Origin: Pseudoxanthobacter soli DSM 19599 | GTDB taxonomy: Bacteria; Pseudomonadota; Alphaproteobacteria; Rhizobiales; Segnochrobactraceae | Direction: 5' to 3' | Assembly: GCA_945898215.1 (NCBI GenBank) | Contig: CAMDHY010000005.1 | Coordinates: 19,883 to 83,882, forward strand | Length of the DNA: 64,000 nt | Shown here: positions 40,275-48,660 of the stretch, piece by piece | Position numbering within the stretch: position 1 is the first letter of the stretch | How the letters are laid out: each line of letters starts with the position of its first letter | Notes under the pieces: generated by a model | Databases searched by the model: none | What the model saw: only the letters and a program-made list of their open reading frames with translations | What the model was told of the DNA's origin: nothing | Translations under genes and position numbers: made by a program

Positions 40275-40303
40275 AAAAGGACGCGGCGTCGAACGCCGCG
40301 TCC
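40275..40303 (-). terminator. intrinsic terminator after rplI
   Basis: On the minus strand a perfect 10-bp stem, GGACGCGGCG with its complement, encloses the 5-base loop TTCGA and is followed by TTTT. It lies 52 bases past the rplI stop and should end the rpsF-rpsR-rplI transcript before the cfa gene. Confidence 0.85.
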
Positions 40304-40354
40304 TGATTGCTGCAAAAGTATGACGGACCGGGGCTTCGCCCCGGCCGCGTCCGG

Positions 40355-40918
40355 TCAGGCCTCGGCGCGCTCGCCGCGATCCTCGCCTTCGTCCTCGTCT
40401 TCTTCCGGCTCGAACTCGAAGCCGGTGTCGCGCTGGTTGAGGCTCTCGCCACGCGCCTGGCGCTCCGCCTCATCGGCCGAGCGGGCGACGTTCAGGGTCA
40501 CCGCGACGACGACTTCCGGGTGCAGCACGATGCGGACGGTGTGCAGGCCGATCGACTTGATCGGCTGCTGCAGGTCGACCTGCGTGCGGTTCACCGAGAA
40601 GCCGGCCGCCTCAATGGCGTCGGCGATGTCGCGGGTCGTGACCGAACCGTAGAGCTGGCCGGTCTCGCCCGCCTGGCGGATGGCGGTGAACGACTTGCCC
40701 TCGAGCTTCTCGCCGACGGCCTGGGCCTCGCTCCTGCGCTCGAGGTTGCGCGCCTCGAGGTGGACCCGCTCGTGCTCGAATCGCTCGCGGTTCGAGGCGG
40801 TAGCGCGCAGCGCCTTGCCCTTCGGCAGCAGGAAGTTGCGGGCGAAGCCGTCGCGGACGCGGACGACGTCGCCCATCTGGCCGAGCTTGGCGATGCGCTC
40901 GAGCAGGATGACTTGCAT
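40355..40918 (-). CDS. rplI: 50S ribosomal protein L9
   Basis: A ribosomal protein binding 23S rRNA at the base of the L1 stalk (187 residues). The N-domain shows [11 protein letters not shown]-x-M-G-D-V-V-x-V and [13 protein letters not shown]. A connecting helix and C-domain with G-x-L-Y-G-S-V-T follow. About 35 extra C-terminal residues are strongly acidic (Glu/Asp-rich), a tail seen in alphaproteobacterial L9. It is third in the rpsF-rpsR-rplI unit. Confidence 0.97.
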   Translation of the reverse strand: MQVILLERIAKLGQMGDVVRVRDGFARNFLLPKGKALRATASNRERFEHERVHLEARNLERRSEAQAVGEKLEGKSFTAIRQAGETGQLYGSVTTRDIADAIEAAGFSVNRTQVDLQQPIKSIGLHTVRIVLHPEVVVAVTLNVARSADEAERQARGESLNQRDTGFEFEPEEDEDEGEDRGERAEA

Positions 40919-41043
40919 GGGTTTGCTCCTGTGGACTGTCCCGCCCCTGGTGGGCGGTTAGAGACCGGAAGTCCGTGTCGGGCTCCGGCCCCAGGCCGAG
41001 ACCGCGGATGCGCCGGACGGATCACCCGCCCGGCGCCGCGACC

Positions 41044-41295
41044 TCAACGGATGACGTAGGGCAGCAGGCCGAGGAAGCGGGAGCGCTTGATCGCCTTGGC
41101 GAGCTCGCGCTGCTTCTTCTGCGACACCGCGGTGATGCGGGAGGGGACGATCTTGCCGCGCTCGGAGATGTAGCGCTGCAGCAGCTTGACGTCCTTGTAG
41201 TCGATCTTCGGCGCGTTGGCGCCGGAGAACGGGCACGTCTTGCGGCGGCGGAAGAACGGGCGGCGGGTGGGAAGCTGTGCGATATCAACGGCCAT
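41044..41295 (-). CDS. rpsR: 30S ribosomal protein S18
   Basis: A small-subunit protein that pairs with S6 on the platform (83 residues). It is recognised by [12 protein letters not shown], [18 protein letters not shown] split across residues 32-49, and L-A-x-A-I-K-R-S-R-x-L-G-L-L-P. It starts 6 bases after the rpsF stop. The 125-base gap to rplI has no gene, although many relatives carry a DUF2232 membrane-protein gene there. Confidence 0.97.
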   Translation of the reverse strand: MAVDIAQLPTRRPFFRRRKTCPFSGANAPKIDYKDVKLLQRYISERGKIVPSRITAVSQKKQRELAKAIKRSRFLGLLPYVIR

Positions 41296-41301
41296 GACGC
41301 G

Positions 41302-41757
41302 TCACTCCTGTCCGGCGGCGTCGTCGTCGCGCCGCGGACGGCGCTCACCACGGTCACGATCGCGATCACGGCCACCGCCGAAGTCGCGGCCGCCACCGAA
41401 GTCGTCGCGATCACGGCGACGGCGGTCGTCGCGGTCGCGCTTCTGCAGCATCACCGACTGCGCTTCCTCGTGCTCTTCCACGCGGATCGTCAGATAGCGC
41501 AGCACGTCCTCGTTGATGCGCATCTGGCGCTCCATCTCGGCCACGGCGGCCGGCGGGGCGTCGATGTTCATCAGCGCGTAGTGCGCCTTGCGGTTCTTCT
41601 TGATGCGGTAGGCGAGGGGCTTCACCCCCCAGTTCTCGACCTTGGCGATCTGGCCGCCGTTCTGCTCGATAACGCCCTTGAACTGCTCGACGAGCGCATC
41701 GACCTGCTGGCTCGACACGTCCTGTCGGGCCATGAACACATGTTCGTAGAGTGGCAT
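41302..41757 (-). CDS. rpsF: 30S ribosomal protein S6
   Basis: A small-subunit platform protein (151 residues). The core (about 1-95) starts with M-P-L-Y-E-H-V-F and contains [12 protein letters not shown] and Y-x-L-M-N-I-D. The C-terminal 45 residues are low-complexity Asp/Arg-rich with repeated F-G-G-G-R-D units. The ATG at 41757 follows GAGGAAAGGCGG. It is first in its operon. Confidence 0.97.
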   Translation of the reverse strand: MPLYEHVFMARQDVSSQQVDALVEQFKGVIEQNGGQIAKVENWGVKPLAYRIKKNRKAHYALMNIDAPPAAVAEMERQMRINEDVLRYLTIRVEEHEEAQSVMLQKRDRDDRRRRDRDDFGGGRDFGGGRDRDRDRGERRPRRDDDAAGQE

Positions 41758-41964
41758 GGATTGCCGCCTTTCCTCGTTCACGTGCACGGCCGGCGCGGAG
41801 CCTCGTCGAAGCCTCTTTCAGGAAAGGCGTCGAGTTGCGTCGTCTTCGCGAGCGGAGACACGGGACGATGGGTGATCGCGCCACCCGCCGCCGCGCCGCC
41901 GGAACAAGTCCGATCGGCACAGCCGTCCGTTCAGCCCCCGGCCGGAGCCAGTGCATCGCACGTG

Positions 41965-41992
41965 CTTTTAACGACACTGGCGGCGGATGCAA
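41965..41992 (-). promoter_or_regulatory. candidate rpsF operon promoter
   Basis: On the minus strand TTGCAT (41992-41987) and TAAAAG (41970-41965) are 16 bases apart. This would give a leader of about 200 bases before rpsF, long enough for an S6:S18-binding autoregulatory structure. The 409-base divergent gap (41758-42166) contains no convincing gene. Confidence 0.35.
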
Positions 41993-42166
41993 GCATTCGG
42001 CGCGAATCACCGGTCGCCCACTTCGCCGCACGGCCCCCGAATGCCGTGCCGGACTTGACTTCCCGAGACCGAGGCGCCTTTGTCGAGACGCCGTTCGCTG
42101 CCTGACCGGGGGCGGACGCTGACGCGAAGTCGACGCCGTCGAGAAGATCAGGACTATCGCACCCCC

Positions 42167-43111
42167 ATGACCACCGCCTTCACCTTTCCGGGCCAGGGCA
42201 GCCAGAGCGTCGGCATGGGCCGCGCCCTCGCCGAGAGCCACGCCGCGGCGCGGCGGGTGTTCGAGGAGGTGGACGAGGCGCTCGGAGAATCGCTCTCGAC
42301 CGTGATTTTCGAAGGCCCCGAGGAGGCGCTGACGCTGACGGCCAACGCCCAGCCGGCCCTGATGGCGACCTCGATCGCGACGCTGCGGGTGCTCGAGGCG
42401 ACCGGCGTCGACGTCGCCATGACGGCCCGCTTCGTCGCCGGCCATTCGCTCGGCGAGTATTCGGCGCTGGTGGCGGCGAACAGCCTGTCGGTGACCGACG
42501 CCGCGCGCCTGCTCAGGGCCCGCGGTCGTGCCATGCAGGACGCGGTGGCGGCGGGCGAGGGCGCCATGGCCGCCTTGCTGGGTGTCGATCTCGACGTCGC
42601 CGCCGCCGTCGCGGCGGAGGCCGCCGAGGATGACGTCTGTGACGTCGCCAACGACAATGCACCGGGACAGGTCGTTCTTTCCGGCTCGAAGGCCGCCATT
42701 GACCGCGCCGTCGCCATCGCCAAGACGCGCGGCGCCAAGCGCGCCGTGATTCTCGCCGTCAGCGCGCCCTTCCACTGCTCGCTGATGGCGCCCGCCGCCG
42801 AGATCATGGCCGAGGCGCTCGCCGCCACGACCGTGCGGGCGCCGATTGTGCCGCTCTACGCCAACGTCACCGCCGCGCCCGTCACCGACCCGGCCGAGAT
42901 CCGGCGCCTGCTCGTCGAGCAGGTGACGGGCACCGTGCGGTGGCGCGAGAGCGTCGCGGCGCTCGCGGCCGGCGGCGTCGACTGCTTCGTGGAGATCGGC
43001 GCCGGCACGGTGCTGACGGGACTTGCGAAGCGGATCGCCAAGGATGCGCGGGCCTTCGCGGTGGGCACCCCCGCCGATGTCGAGGTGTTCGGCGAGCGTC
43101 TCGCCGGCTGA
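42167..43111 (+). CDS. fabD: malonyl-CoA:ACP transacylase
   Basis: Loads malonyl groups onto acyl carrier protein for fatty-acid elongation (314 residues). It begins T-F-P-G-Q-G-S-Q-S-V-G-M-G, the catalytic elbow is G-H-S-L-G-E with nucleophile Ser94, and A-P-F-H-C-S-L-M provides the partner His. It is first in the plus-strand run fabD-fabG-acpP-fabF and divergent from rpsF, as in related genomes. Confidence 0.97.
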   Translation: MTTAFTFPGQGSQSVGMGRALAESHAAARRVFEEVDEALGESLSTVIFEGPEEALTLTANAQPALMATSIATLRVLEATGVDVAMTARFVAGHSLGEYSALVAANSLSVTDAARLLRARGRAMQDAVAAGEGAMAALLGVDLDVAAAVAAEAAEDDVCDVANDNAPGQVVLSGSKAAIDRAVAIAKTRGAKRAVILAVSAPFHCSLMAPAAEIMAEALAATTVRAPIVPLYANVTAAPVTDPAEIRRLLVEQVTGTVRWRESVAALAAGGVDCFVEIGAGTVLTGLAKRIAKDARAFAVGTPADVEVFGERLAG

Positions 43112-43124
43112 CGGAGTGGCTGAC

Positions 43125-43862
43125 ATGTTCGATCTGACGGGTCGCCGTGCCCTCGTCACCGGCGCGAGCGGCGGCATCGGCGAGGCGATCGCAGCGTCTC
43201 TTCACGCCCGTGGCGCAACTGTCGCCGTGTCCGGCACGCGTCGCGAGAAACTCGAGGCGCTGGCGGTCCGCCTCGGTGATCGGGTCCACGTGCTGCCGGC
43301 CAATCTCGCCGATCGAGCCGAGGTGGCCGCCCTGTTTCCCGCAGCCGACGCCGCGATGGGCCAGGTTGACATCCTGGTCAACAACGCCGGTATCACCCGC
43401 GACAACCTGTTCATGCGGATGAAGGACGAGGAGTGGGACGCCGTCCTCGAGGTCAACCTCACGGCTGGCTTCCACCTCGCCCGGGCGGCGCTGCGCGGCA
43501 TGATGCGCCGCCGTCACGGCCGGATCATCGCCATCACCTCCGTCGTCGGTGTCACTGGAAACGCCGGCCAGGGCAACTATGCGGCGGCCAAGGCCGGCAT
43601 GATCGGCATGACGAAGGCGCTCGCCAAGGAAGTGGCGAGCCGCAACATCACCGTCAACACCGTCGCCCCCGGCTTCATCGCGACCGCCATGACCGACGTG
43701 CTGGACGAGAAGCAGCGCGACGCGATCCTCTCCGCAGTGCCGGCCGGCCGGCTCGGCACCCCCGACGACGTCGCCGCGGCGTGCGTCTATCTCGCCAGCG
43801 ACGAGGCGGCCTACGTCACCGGTCAGACCCTCCACGTGAACGGTGGCATGGCGATGGTCTGA
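43125..43862 (+). CDS. fabG: 3-oxoacyl-ACP reductase
   Basis: An NADPH-dependent reductase of 3-oxoacyl-ACP, a tetrameric classical SDR (245 residues). It has T-G-A-S-G-G-I-G, N-N-A-G-I-T-R-D-N-L, catalytic Ser in I-T-S-V-V-G and G-N-Y-A-A-A-K (Tyr-x3-Lys). The N-N-A-G-I-T-R-D segment and the ending V-T-G-Q-T-L-H-V-N-G-G-M are characteristic of FabG within the family. It starts 13 bases after fabD with GGAG upstream. Confidence 0.96.
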   Translation: MFDLTGRRALVTGASGGIGEAIAASLHARGATVAVSGTRREKLEALAVRLGDRVHVLPANLADRAEVAALFPAADAAMGQVDILVNNAGITRDNLFMRMKDEEWDAVLEVNLTAGFHLARAALRGMMRRRHGRIIAITSVVGVTGNAGQGNYAAAKAGMIGMTKALAKEVASRNITVNTVAPGFIATAMTDVLDEKQRDAILSAVPAGRLGTPDDVAAACVYLASDEAAYVTGQTLHVNGGMAMV

Positions 43863-43910
43863 GCGGAGTTTTCCGTGCGGAAACCGACCCTTGGCGGGTC
43901 TGGCGGTGCG

Positions 43911-43939
43911 CTGGCAATGGCTGGGAAAGTGTGTTACCT
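43911..43939 (+). promoter_or_regulatory. weak candidate acpP promoter
   Basis: CTGGCA (43911-43916), a 17-base spacer and TTACCT (43934-43939) lie in the 249-base gap between fabG and acpP. The -10 match is poor, but a separate promoter for acpP is expected from its high demand. Confidence 0.25.
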
Positions 43940-44111
43940 AGCCCCGGCCGAGCGCGGCTTCCGATCCCGGAACGCCCGATGCTGGCCTGTCGCCATGCGT
44001 GGGTGATCCGACGGAGCTCTGGGGTCTCCCAAATCTTCCCACGTGAACGAGCGAGATCCGGACGCCAACGGACTCCTGTGTGAACCGAACGAAACCAATC
44101 GAGGATTGAGC

Positions 44112-44348
44112 ATGAGCGACATCGCTGAGCGGGTGAAGAAGATCGTGATCGAGCACCTCGGCGTCGACGCCGAGAAGGTGACCGAGAATGCGAGCTTCAT
44201 CGACGATCTCGGAGCGGACAGCCTGGACACCGTCGAACTCGTGATGGCGTTCGAGGAAGAGTTCGGCGTCGAGATCCCCGATGACGCCGCCGAGACCATC
44301 CTCACCGTCGGCGATGCGGTGAAGTTCCTCGAGAAGAACGCCAACTGA
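44112..44348 (+). CDS. acpP: acyl carrier protein
   Basis: A 78-residue acidic four-helix carrier of fatty-acid intermediates. Ser37 in G-A-D-S-L-D is the 4'-phosphopantetheine attachment site. The sequence is near the alphaproteobacterial consensus throughout ([22 protein letters not shown]). The ATG at 44112 follows GAGGA; the longer frame from 44043 is non-conserved. A strong hairpin separates it from fabF. Confidence 0.98.
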   Translation: MSDIAERVKKIVIEHLGVDAEKVTENASFIDDLGADSLDTVELVMAFEEEFGVEIPDDAAETILTVGDAVKFLEKNAN

Positions 44349-44350
44349 GA

Positions 44351-44371
44351 CGGCGCCGGGAGCCGGCGCCG
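44351..44371 (+). terminator. hairpin between acpP and fabF
   Basis: A perfect 9-bp stem (CGGCGCCGG and its complement, loop GAG) begins three bases after the acpP stop. A second 5-bp hairpin follows at 44381-44393. There is no T-run, so it more likely attenuates transcription or protects the acpP 3' end than terminates fully. Confidence 0.5.
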
Positions 44372-44428
44372 GCAGTGCCAGCGCCGCCGGCGCGGCTTAC
44401 CCCTCTGAAGCGAACGGCGTCCTGATCG

Positions 44429-45691
44429 ATGCGACGAGTGGTCATAACCGGTCTCGGAATGATCACGCCGCTTGGCAGCGGCGTGGAAGCGACATGGTCG
44501 CGTCTCCTCGCCGGTGAGAGTGGTGCCGCGCGCATCGAGAGCTTCGACGTGTCGGACCTGCCGTGTCAGGTGGCGTGCCAGATCCCGCGTGGAGACGGCA
44601 CCAACGGTACCTACCGGCCGGACGACTGGATGGAGCCGAAGGAGCAGCGGAAGGTGGACGAGTTCATCGTCTACGCCGTCGCCGCCGCCCATCAGGCGCT
44701 CGAAGACGCCGACTGGAAGCCGACCCGCTACGAGGACCAGATCCGCACCGGCGTTCTGGTCGGATCCGGCATCGGCGGGCTGATCGGCATCGAGGACGCA
44801 TCCATCACGCTTCGCGACCGTGGGCCGCGCCGCATCTCTCCTTTCTTCATCCCCGGCCGGCTGATCAACCTTGCCTCCGGCTACGTGTCGATCCGGCACG
44901 GGCTGAAGGGGCCGAACCACGCCGTCGTGACGGCGTGTTCGACCGGAGCGCACGCGATCGGCGACGCCGCGCGCCTGATCGCTCTCGACGATGCCGACGT
45001 GATGGTGGCCGGTGGAACCGAATCGCCGATCGGCCGGCTCTCCATCGCCGGCTTCAGCGCGGCGCGGGCATTGTCGACCGGCTTCAACGACCGCCCGACT
45101 GAGGCTTCGCGTCCCTATGACCGGGACCGTGACGGGTTCGTCATGGGCGAGGGGGCCGGCGTCGTCGTGCTCGAGGCGCTCGACCACGCGCTTGCACGAG
45201 GCGCCCGCATCTATGCCGAGGTGATCGGCTACGGCATGTCGGGCGACGCCTACCACATCACCGCGCCCTCCGAAGACGGCGACGGCGCTTTCCGCTGCAT
45301 GACCGCGGCACTGAAGCGGGCGGGGATCTCTGCCGCCGATCTCGACTACATCAACGCGCACGGCACCTCGACGATGGCCGACACCATCGAACTCGCCGCT
45401 GTCGAGCGCGTCGTCGGCAACGCCGCCGCCACCCTGTCGATGTCGTCGACGAAGTCGGCCACGGGCCACCTGCTCGGCGCCGCGGGATCGGTCGAGGCGA
45501 TCTTCTCCGTGCTCGCTATCCGCGACCAGGTCGTTCCCCCGACGATCAACCTCGACAACCCATCGGTGGAGACCGCCATCGATCTCGTTCCCCATCAGGC
45601 GAAGCATCGTCAGGTGCGGACAGTGCTGTCGAATTCCTTCGGGTTCGGCGGTACCAACGCGTCGCTCGTGTTCCGCCAGTACGAGACCTGA
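44429..45691 (+). CDS. fabF: 3-oxoacyl-ACP synthase II (FabF)
   Basis: A condensing enzyme that elongates acyl-ACP with malonyl-ACP (420 residues). The thiolase-fold active site is complete: Cys170 in T-A-C-S-T-G-A-H, His in N-A-H-G-T-S-T and His in S-A-T-G-H-L-L-G-A-A-G. N-S-F-G-F-G-G-T-N near the end is the usual glycine loop. Standard length and position after acpP. Confidence 0.97.
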   Translation: MRRVVITGLGMITPLGSGVEATWSRLLAGESGAARIESFDVSDLPCQVACQIPRGDGTNGTYRPDDWMEPKEQRKVDEFIVYAVAAAHQALEDADWKPTRYEDQIRTGVLVGSGIGGLIGIEDASITLRDRGPRRISPFFIPGRLINLASGYVSIRHGLKGPNHAVVTACSTGAHAIGDAARLIALDDADVMVAGGTESPIGRLSIAGFSAARALSTGFNDRPTEASRPYDRDRDGFVMGEGAGVVVLEALDHALARGARIYAEVIGYGMSGDAYHITAPSEDGDGAFRCMTAALKRAGISAADLDYINAHGTSTMADTIELAAVERVVGNAAATLSMSSTKSATGHLLGAAGSVEAIFSVLAIRDQVVPPTINLDNPSVETAIDLVPHQAKHRQVRTVLSNSFGFGGTNASLVFRQYET

Positions 45692-45835
45692 CGCGACCGG
45701 GCCGGGCCGACGTTCCCCGTGCCATAAAGATGTCGATTGACGGCGGCACCAGTGAGGGGCCGCCGATGGGCAGCCCGATCCGCCGCACGGCGGCGGGCCA
45801 GCCTGCGGTCGGGAGCCGGAGGAAGCTGCGCCGTC

Positions 45836-46984
45836 ATGAGTGAGGACGACGACACGACGCCGCCACCGCGGGGCCCGCGGCCCCCGCGACCGACGCCGCG
45901 CAGTCCGCGCGAGGCGATCCATCCGGAGCAGGCCCCACCGCCGCCGACGCGCTCCCGTGCCGCCCGCAACCCCCTCGTCATCGTGATGAACTTCGTGCTG
46001 ACGATGGCCGTGTTCGCCGTGCTCGGCGTCGGCGCCCTCGTCTACTGGGGAAGCGTCCAGTACACCGAGCCGGGCCCGCTCGGCGAGGATCGCGCCGTCA
46101 TCATCGAGCCCGGCTCCGGCCTCAGCGCCATCTCCGAGACCCTCGCCTCGCACGGCGTGATCAGCGACCCGTGGGTCTTCCTCGGTGTGTCGAAGCTCTA
46201 CGGCACCGAGGATCAGTTCAAGGCCGGCGAGTACCTGTTCCGCGCCCACATGAGCATGAGCGAGGTGATGGACACGATCATCGCCGGCCGCTCGGTGCAG
46301 CACTCCCTGACGATCCCCGAGGGACTGACGAGCGCCCAGATCGTGGAGCGTCTGAAGCAGGATCCAATCCTCACCGGCACCGTCGCGGCGATCCCGCCCG
46401 AGGGAGCACTGCTGCCTGAAACCTACAAGTTCACCCGCGGCACGACCCGCCAGCAGATGCTCGAGCGGATGCAGCGCTCGCAGGAGCAGGCGCTCGACGA
46501 CATCTGGGCGCGGCGCAATCCGGACATTCCGATCGATTCGCCCGAGGACCTGGTCGTGCTCGCCTCGATCGTCGAGAAGGAGACCGGCAAGGCGGACGAG
46601 CGCACCCGCGTTGCCGGCGTCTTCATCAACCGCCTGAATAAGCGGATGCGGCTGCAGTCCGACCCGACCATCCTCTACGGCATCTATGGGGGCACGGCCT
46701 GGCTGCGGCCGCGCACCATCCTGCGGTCCGACCTGCAGCGTCCGAACCCCTACAACACCTACCAGATCGCCGGCCTGCCGCCGGGGCCGATCGCCAATCC
46801 CGGCCGCGAATCGCTCGAGGCGGTGGCGAACCCGTCGCGCACCGAGGAGCTCTATTTCGTCGCGGACGGGACGGGCGGCCACGTCTTCGCCGTGACGCTC
46901 GACGAGCACAACCGCAACGTCGCCCGCTGGCGGGAGATCGAGCAGCAGCGCCGCGACGCCCAACCCGCAGCGCCGGCCAACTGA
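45836..46984 (+). CDS. mltG: endolytic transglycosylase MltG
   Basis: An inner-membrane lytic transglycosylase that cleaves nascent glycan strands and sets their length (382 residues). A Pro/Arg-rich cytoplasmic N-terminus (about 1-50) precedes one TM helix, then a LysM-like segment and the YceG domain. The catalytic Glu is Glu247 in S-I-V-E-K-E-T. R-L-x-S-D-P-T and N-P-Y-N-T-Y-x-x-x-G-L-P-P-G-P-I-x-N-P-G also match, the first as R-L-Q-S-D-P-T. The ATG at 45836 follows GGAGGAAG. It is downstream of fabF, as in relatives. Confidence 0.95.
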   Translation: MSEDDDTTPPPRGPRPPRPTPRSPREAIHPEQAPPPPTRSRAARNPLVIVMNFVLTMAVFAVLGVGALVYWGSVQYTEPGPLGEDRAVIIEPGSGLSAISETLASHGVISDPWVFLGVSKLYGTEDQFKAGEYLFRAHMSMSEVMDTIIAGRSVQHSLTIPEGLTSAQIVERLKQDPILTGTVAAIPPEGALLPETYKFTRGTTRQQMLERMQRSQEQALDDIWARRNPDIPIDSPEDLVVLASIVEKETGKADERTRVAGVFINRLNKRMRLQSDPTILYGIYGGTAWLRPRTILRSDLQRPNPYNTYQIAGLPPGPIANPGRESLEAVANPSRTEELYFVADGTGGHVFAVTLDEHNRNVARWREIEQQRRDAQPAAPAN

Positions 46985-47054
46985 TGCGCCGGCCGAGCTC
47001 CGATGGGGCCGTCCCGACCGCCGTCCTGCCCCGTGGCGACGGAGACCGTTGCCG

Positions 47055-47939
47055 ATGACGGTGTCGAGCATGACCGGCTTCTCGCGCGCCTCCGGGGCGT
47101 CCGCAACCGGCCAGTGGGTTTGGGAACTCCGCTCGGTGAACGGCCGCGGGCTCGAGCAGCGCCTGCGCCTGCCTCCGGGCTTCGACGATGTCGAGACGGA
47201 GGCGCGGGGCCGCATCGCCAAGGCGTTCGCGCGCGGCAACATCGGCGCCACGCTGACGGTCGAGACGATCTCGGCCGGCGGCTTCCGTCTCAACGAGGCG
47301 GCACTCGCGGCCGTCATCGACGCGGCCGAACGCGTGCGGGCGCGCGTGCCGTCGGCGACGATCTCGGCTGACGGGCTGCTGGCGTTGCGGGGCGTCCTCG
47401 AGCCCGTCGACGCCGCCCGCGGCGAGGACGACGATCGTGCTCTTCGCCGGGACGTTCTCGACGGTCTCGACCAGGCCCTCGTCGCCCTCGCGGCCGCCCG
47501 CCGGGCGGAAGGGCGGGCAGTCGCGGCGGTCATCGAGGGACAATTGGCGCGCCTGGGTGACCTGACGACCGCCGCCGCGGCCACCGACGGGCGGCGCCCG
47601 GAGGCGATCCGCGCCCGTCTCACCGAACAACTGCGCCGCATCCTCGATGCCGCCCCGGCCTTCGACCCCGAGCGCCTGCATCAGGAGGCAGCCCTCATCG
47701 CCTCGCGCGCCGACGTGCAGGAGGAGATCGACCGCCTTCTCGCCCACGTCGGCCAGGCGCGGGCGCTGCTGGCCGAGGGCGGACCCGTCGGCCGGCGGCT
47801 CGATTTCCTCGCCCAGGAGTTCGGCCGCGAAGCGAACACCCTGTGCTCCAAGTCGAACGATCCCGAGCTGACGCGTCTCGGCCTCGAGCTGAAGGCGACG
47901 ATCGAGCAGTTCCGCGAGCAGGTTCAGAACCTCGAATGA
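47055..47939 (+). CDS. YicC/YloC family endoribonuclease
   Basis: A 294-residue member of the YicC/YloC family; E. coli YicC was linked to RhyB turnover and YloC is an endoribonuclease. The N-terminal S-M-T-G-F-S-R-A with W-E-L-R-S-V-N-G-R-G-L-E and the C-terminal G-R-R-L-D-F-L-x-Q-E-F-x-R-E-A-N-T-L-x-S-K-S-N-D split across residues 256-280 are diagnostic. The ATG at 47055 is preceded by GGAGACC. It lies between mltG and gmk. Confidence 0.93.
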   Translation: MTVSSMTGFSRASGASATGQWVWELRSVNGRGLEQRLRLPPGFDDVETEARGRIAKAFARGNIGATLTVETISAGGFRLNEAALAAVIDAAERVRARVPSATISADGLLALRGVLEPVDAARGEDDDRALRRDVLDGLDQALVALAAARRAEGRAVAAVIEGQLARLGDLTTAAAATDGRRPEAIRARLTEQLRRILDAAPAFDPERLHQEAALIASRADVQEEIDRLLAHVGQARALLAEGGPVGRRLDFLAQEFGREANTLCSKSNDPELTRLGLELKATIEQFREQVQNLE

Positions 47940-47985
47940 GGGACGCCGGCTCGCCCGGCGCTCCGTTTGTCCCCTGGAGGAAGCG

Positions 47986-48639
47986 TTGACGACCCCCGCG
48001 CCCTCGATCGCCCGCCGCGGCATGATGATCGTGCTGTCGTCGCCCTCCGGGGCCGGCAAGTCGACGCTCGCGCGCAACCTGTTGCGCGACCGCGAAGAGG
48101 ATGGCCGCCTGACCCTGTCCGTCTCGGTGACGACGCGCGCCCGCCGCGGCAGTGAGATCGACGGCGTCGATTACCGGTTCCTGACGGCGCGCCAGTTCGA
48201 GCAGATGCGCGACCGCGGCGAACTCCTCGAGTGGGCGCAAGTGCACGGCAACTTCTACGGCACGCCGAAGGACACCGTCGAGCAGGCCCTTGAGAGCGGT
48301 CTCGACGTGCTGTTTGACATCGACTGGCAGGGGGCGCGCCAAATCCGCGAGGCGGTGCCCCAGGACGTCGTCTCGATCTTCGTGCTGCCGCCCTCTGCAA
48401 CCGAGCTTCGGCAGCGCCTCGAGCGTCGCGCCGAGGACGCCCCGGAGGTCATCGCCAACCGCCTGCGCAATGCGAGCACTGAGCTCGAGCGCTGGGGCGA
48501 ATACGACTACGTCATCGTCAACGACGACCTGCAGCGCGCCTATGGCGGGCTCAAGGCCATCGTCGGTGCGGAGCGGCTGCGCCGCGAGCGCCTGTCGGGC
48601 CTCGCCGCCTTCATTGCGACGCTGCAGGCGGGCCTGTAG
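47986..48639 (+). CDS. gmk: guanylate kinase
   Basis: Phosphorylates GMP to GDP with ATP (217 residues). The P-loop is S-S-P-S-G-A-G-K-S (18-26); the GMP-binding part shows V-S-V-T-T-R and G-V-D-Y-R-F, and F-Y-G-T-P and D-I-D-W-Q-G follow. The start is TTG at 47986, supported by a strong GGAGGAAGCG directly upstream. A later ATG (codon 13) would cut into the first strand. It complements guaB and guaA in this window. Confidence 0.96.
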   Translation: MTTPAPSIARRGMMIVLSSPSGAGKSTLARNLLRDREEDGRLTLSVSVTTRARRGSEIDGVDYRFLTARQFEQMRDRGELLEWAQVHGNFYGTPKDTVEQALESGLDVLFDIDWQGARQIREAVPQDVVSIFVLPPSATELRQRLERRAEDAPEVIANRLRNASTELERWGEYDYVIVNDDLQRAYGGLKAIVGAERLRRERLSGLAAFIATLQAGL

Positions 48640-48660
48640 GTCGGGCGACGGCTAACCCGG

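Noticed and set aside
43934..47641. A 1235-residue open frame on the minus strand
   Set aside because: It lies antisense to acpP, fabF, mltG and most of yicC, all clearly real. It is Arg/Ser/Ala-rich with no domain, as expected when GC-rich codons leave the opposite strand free of stops.
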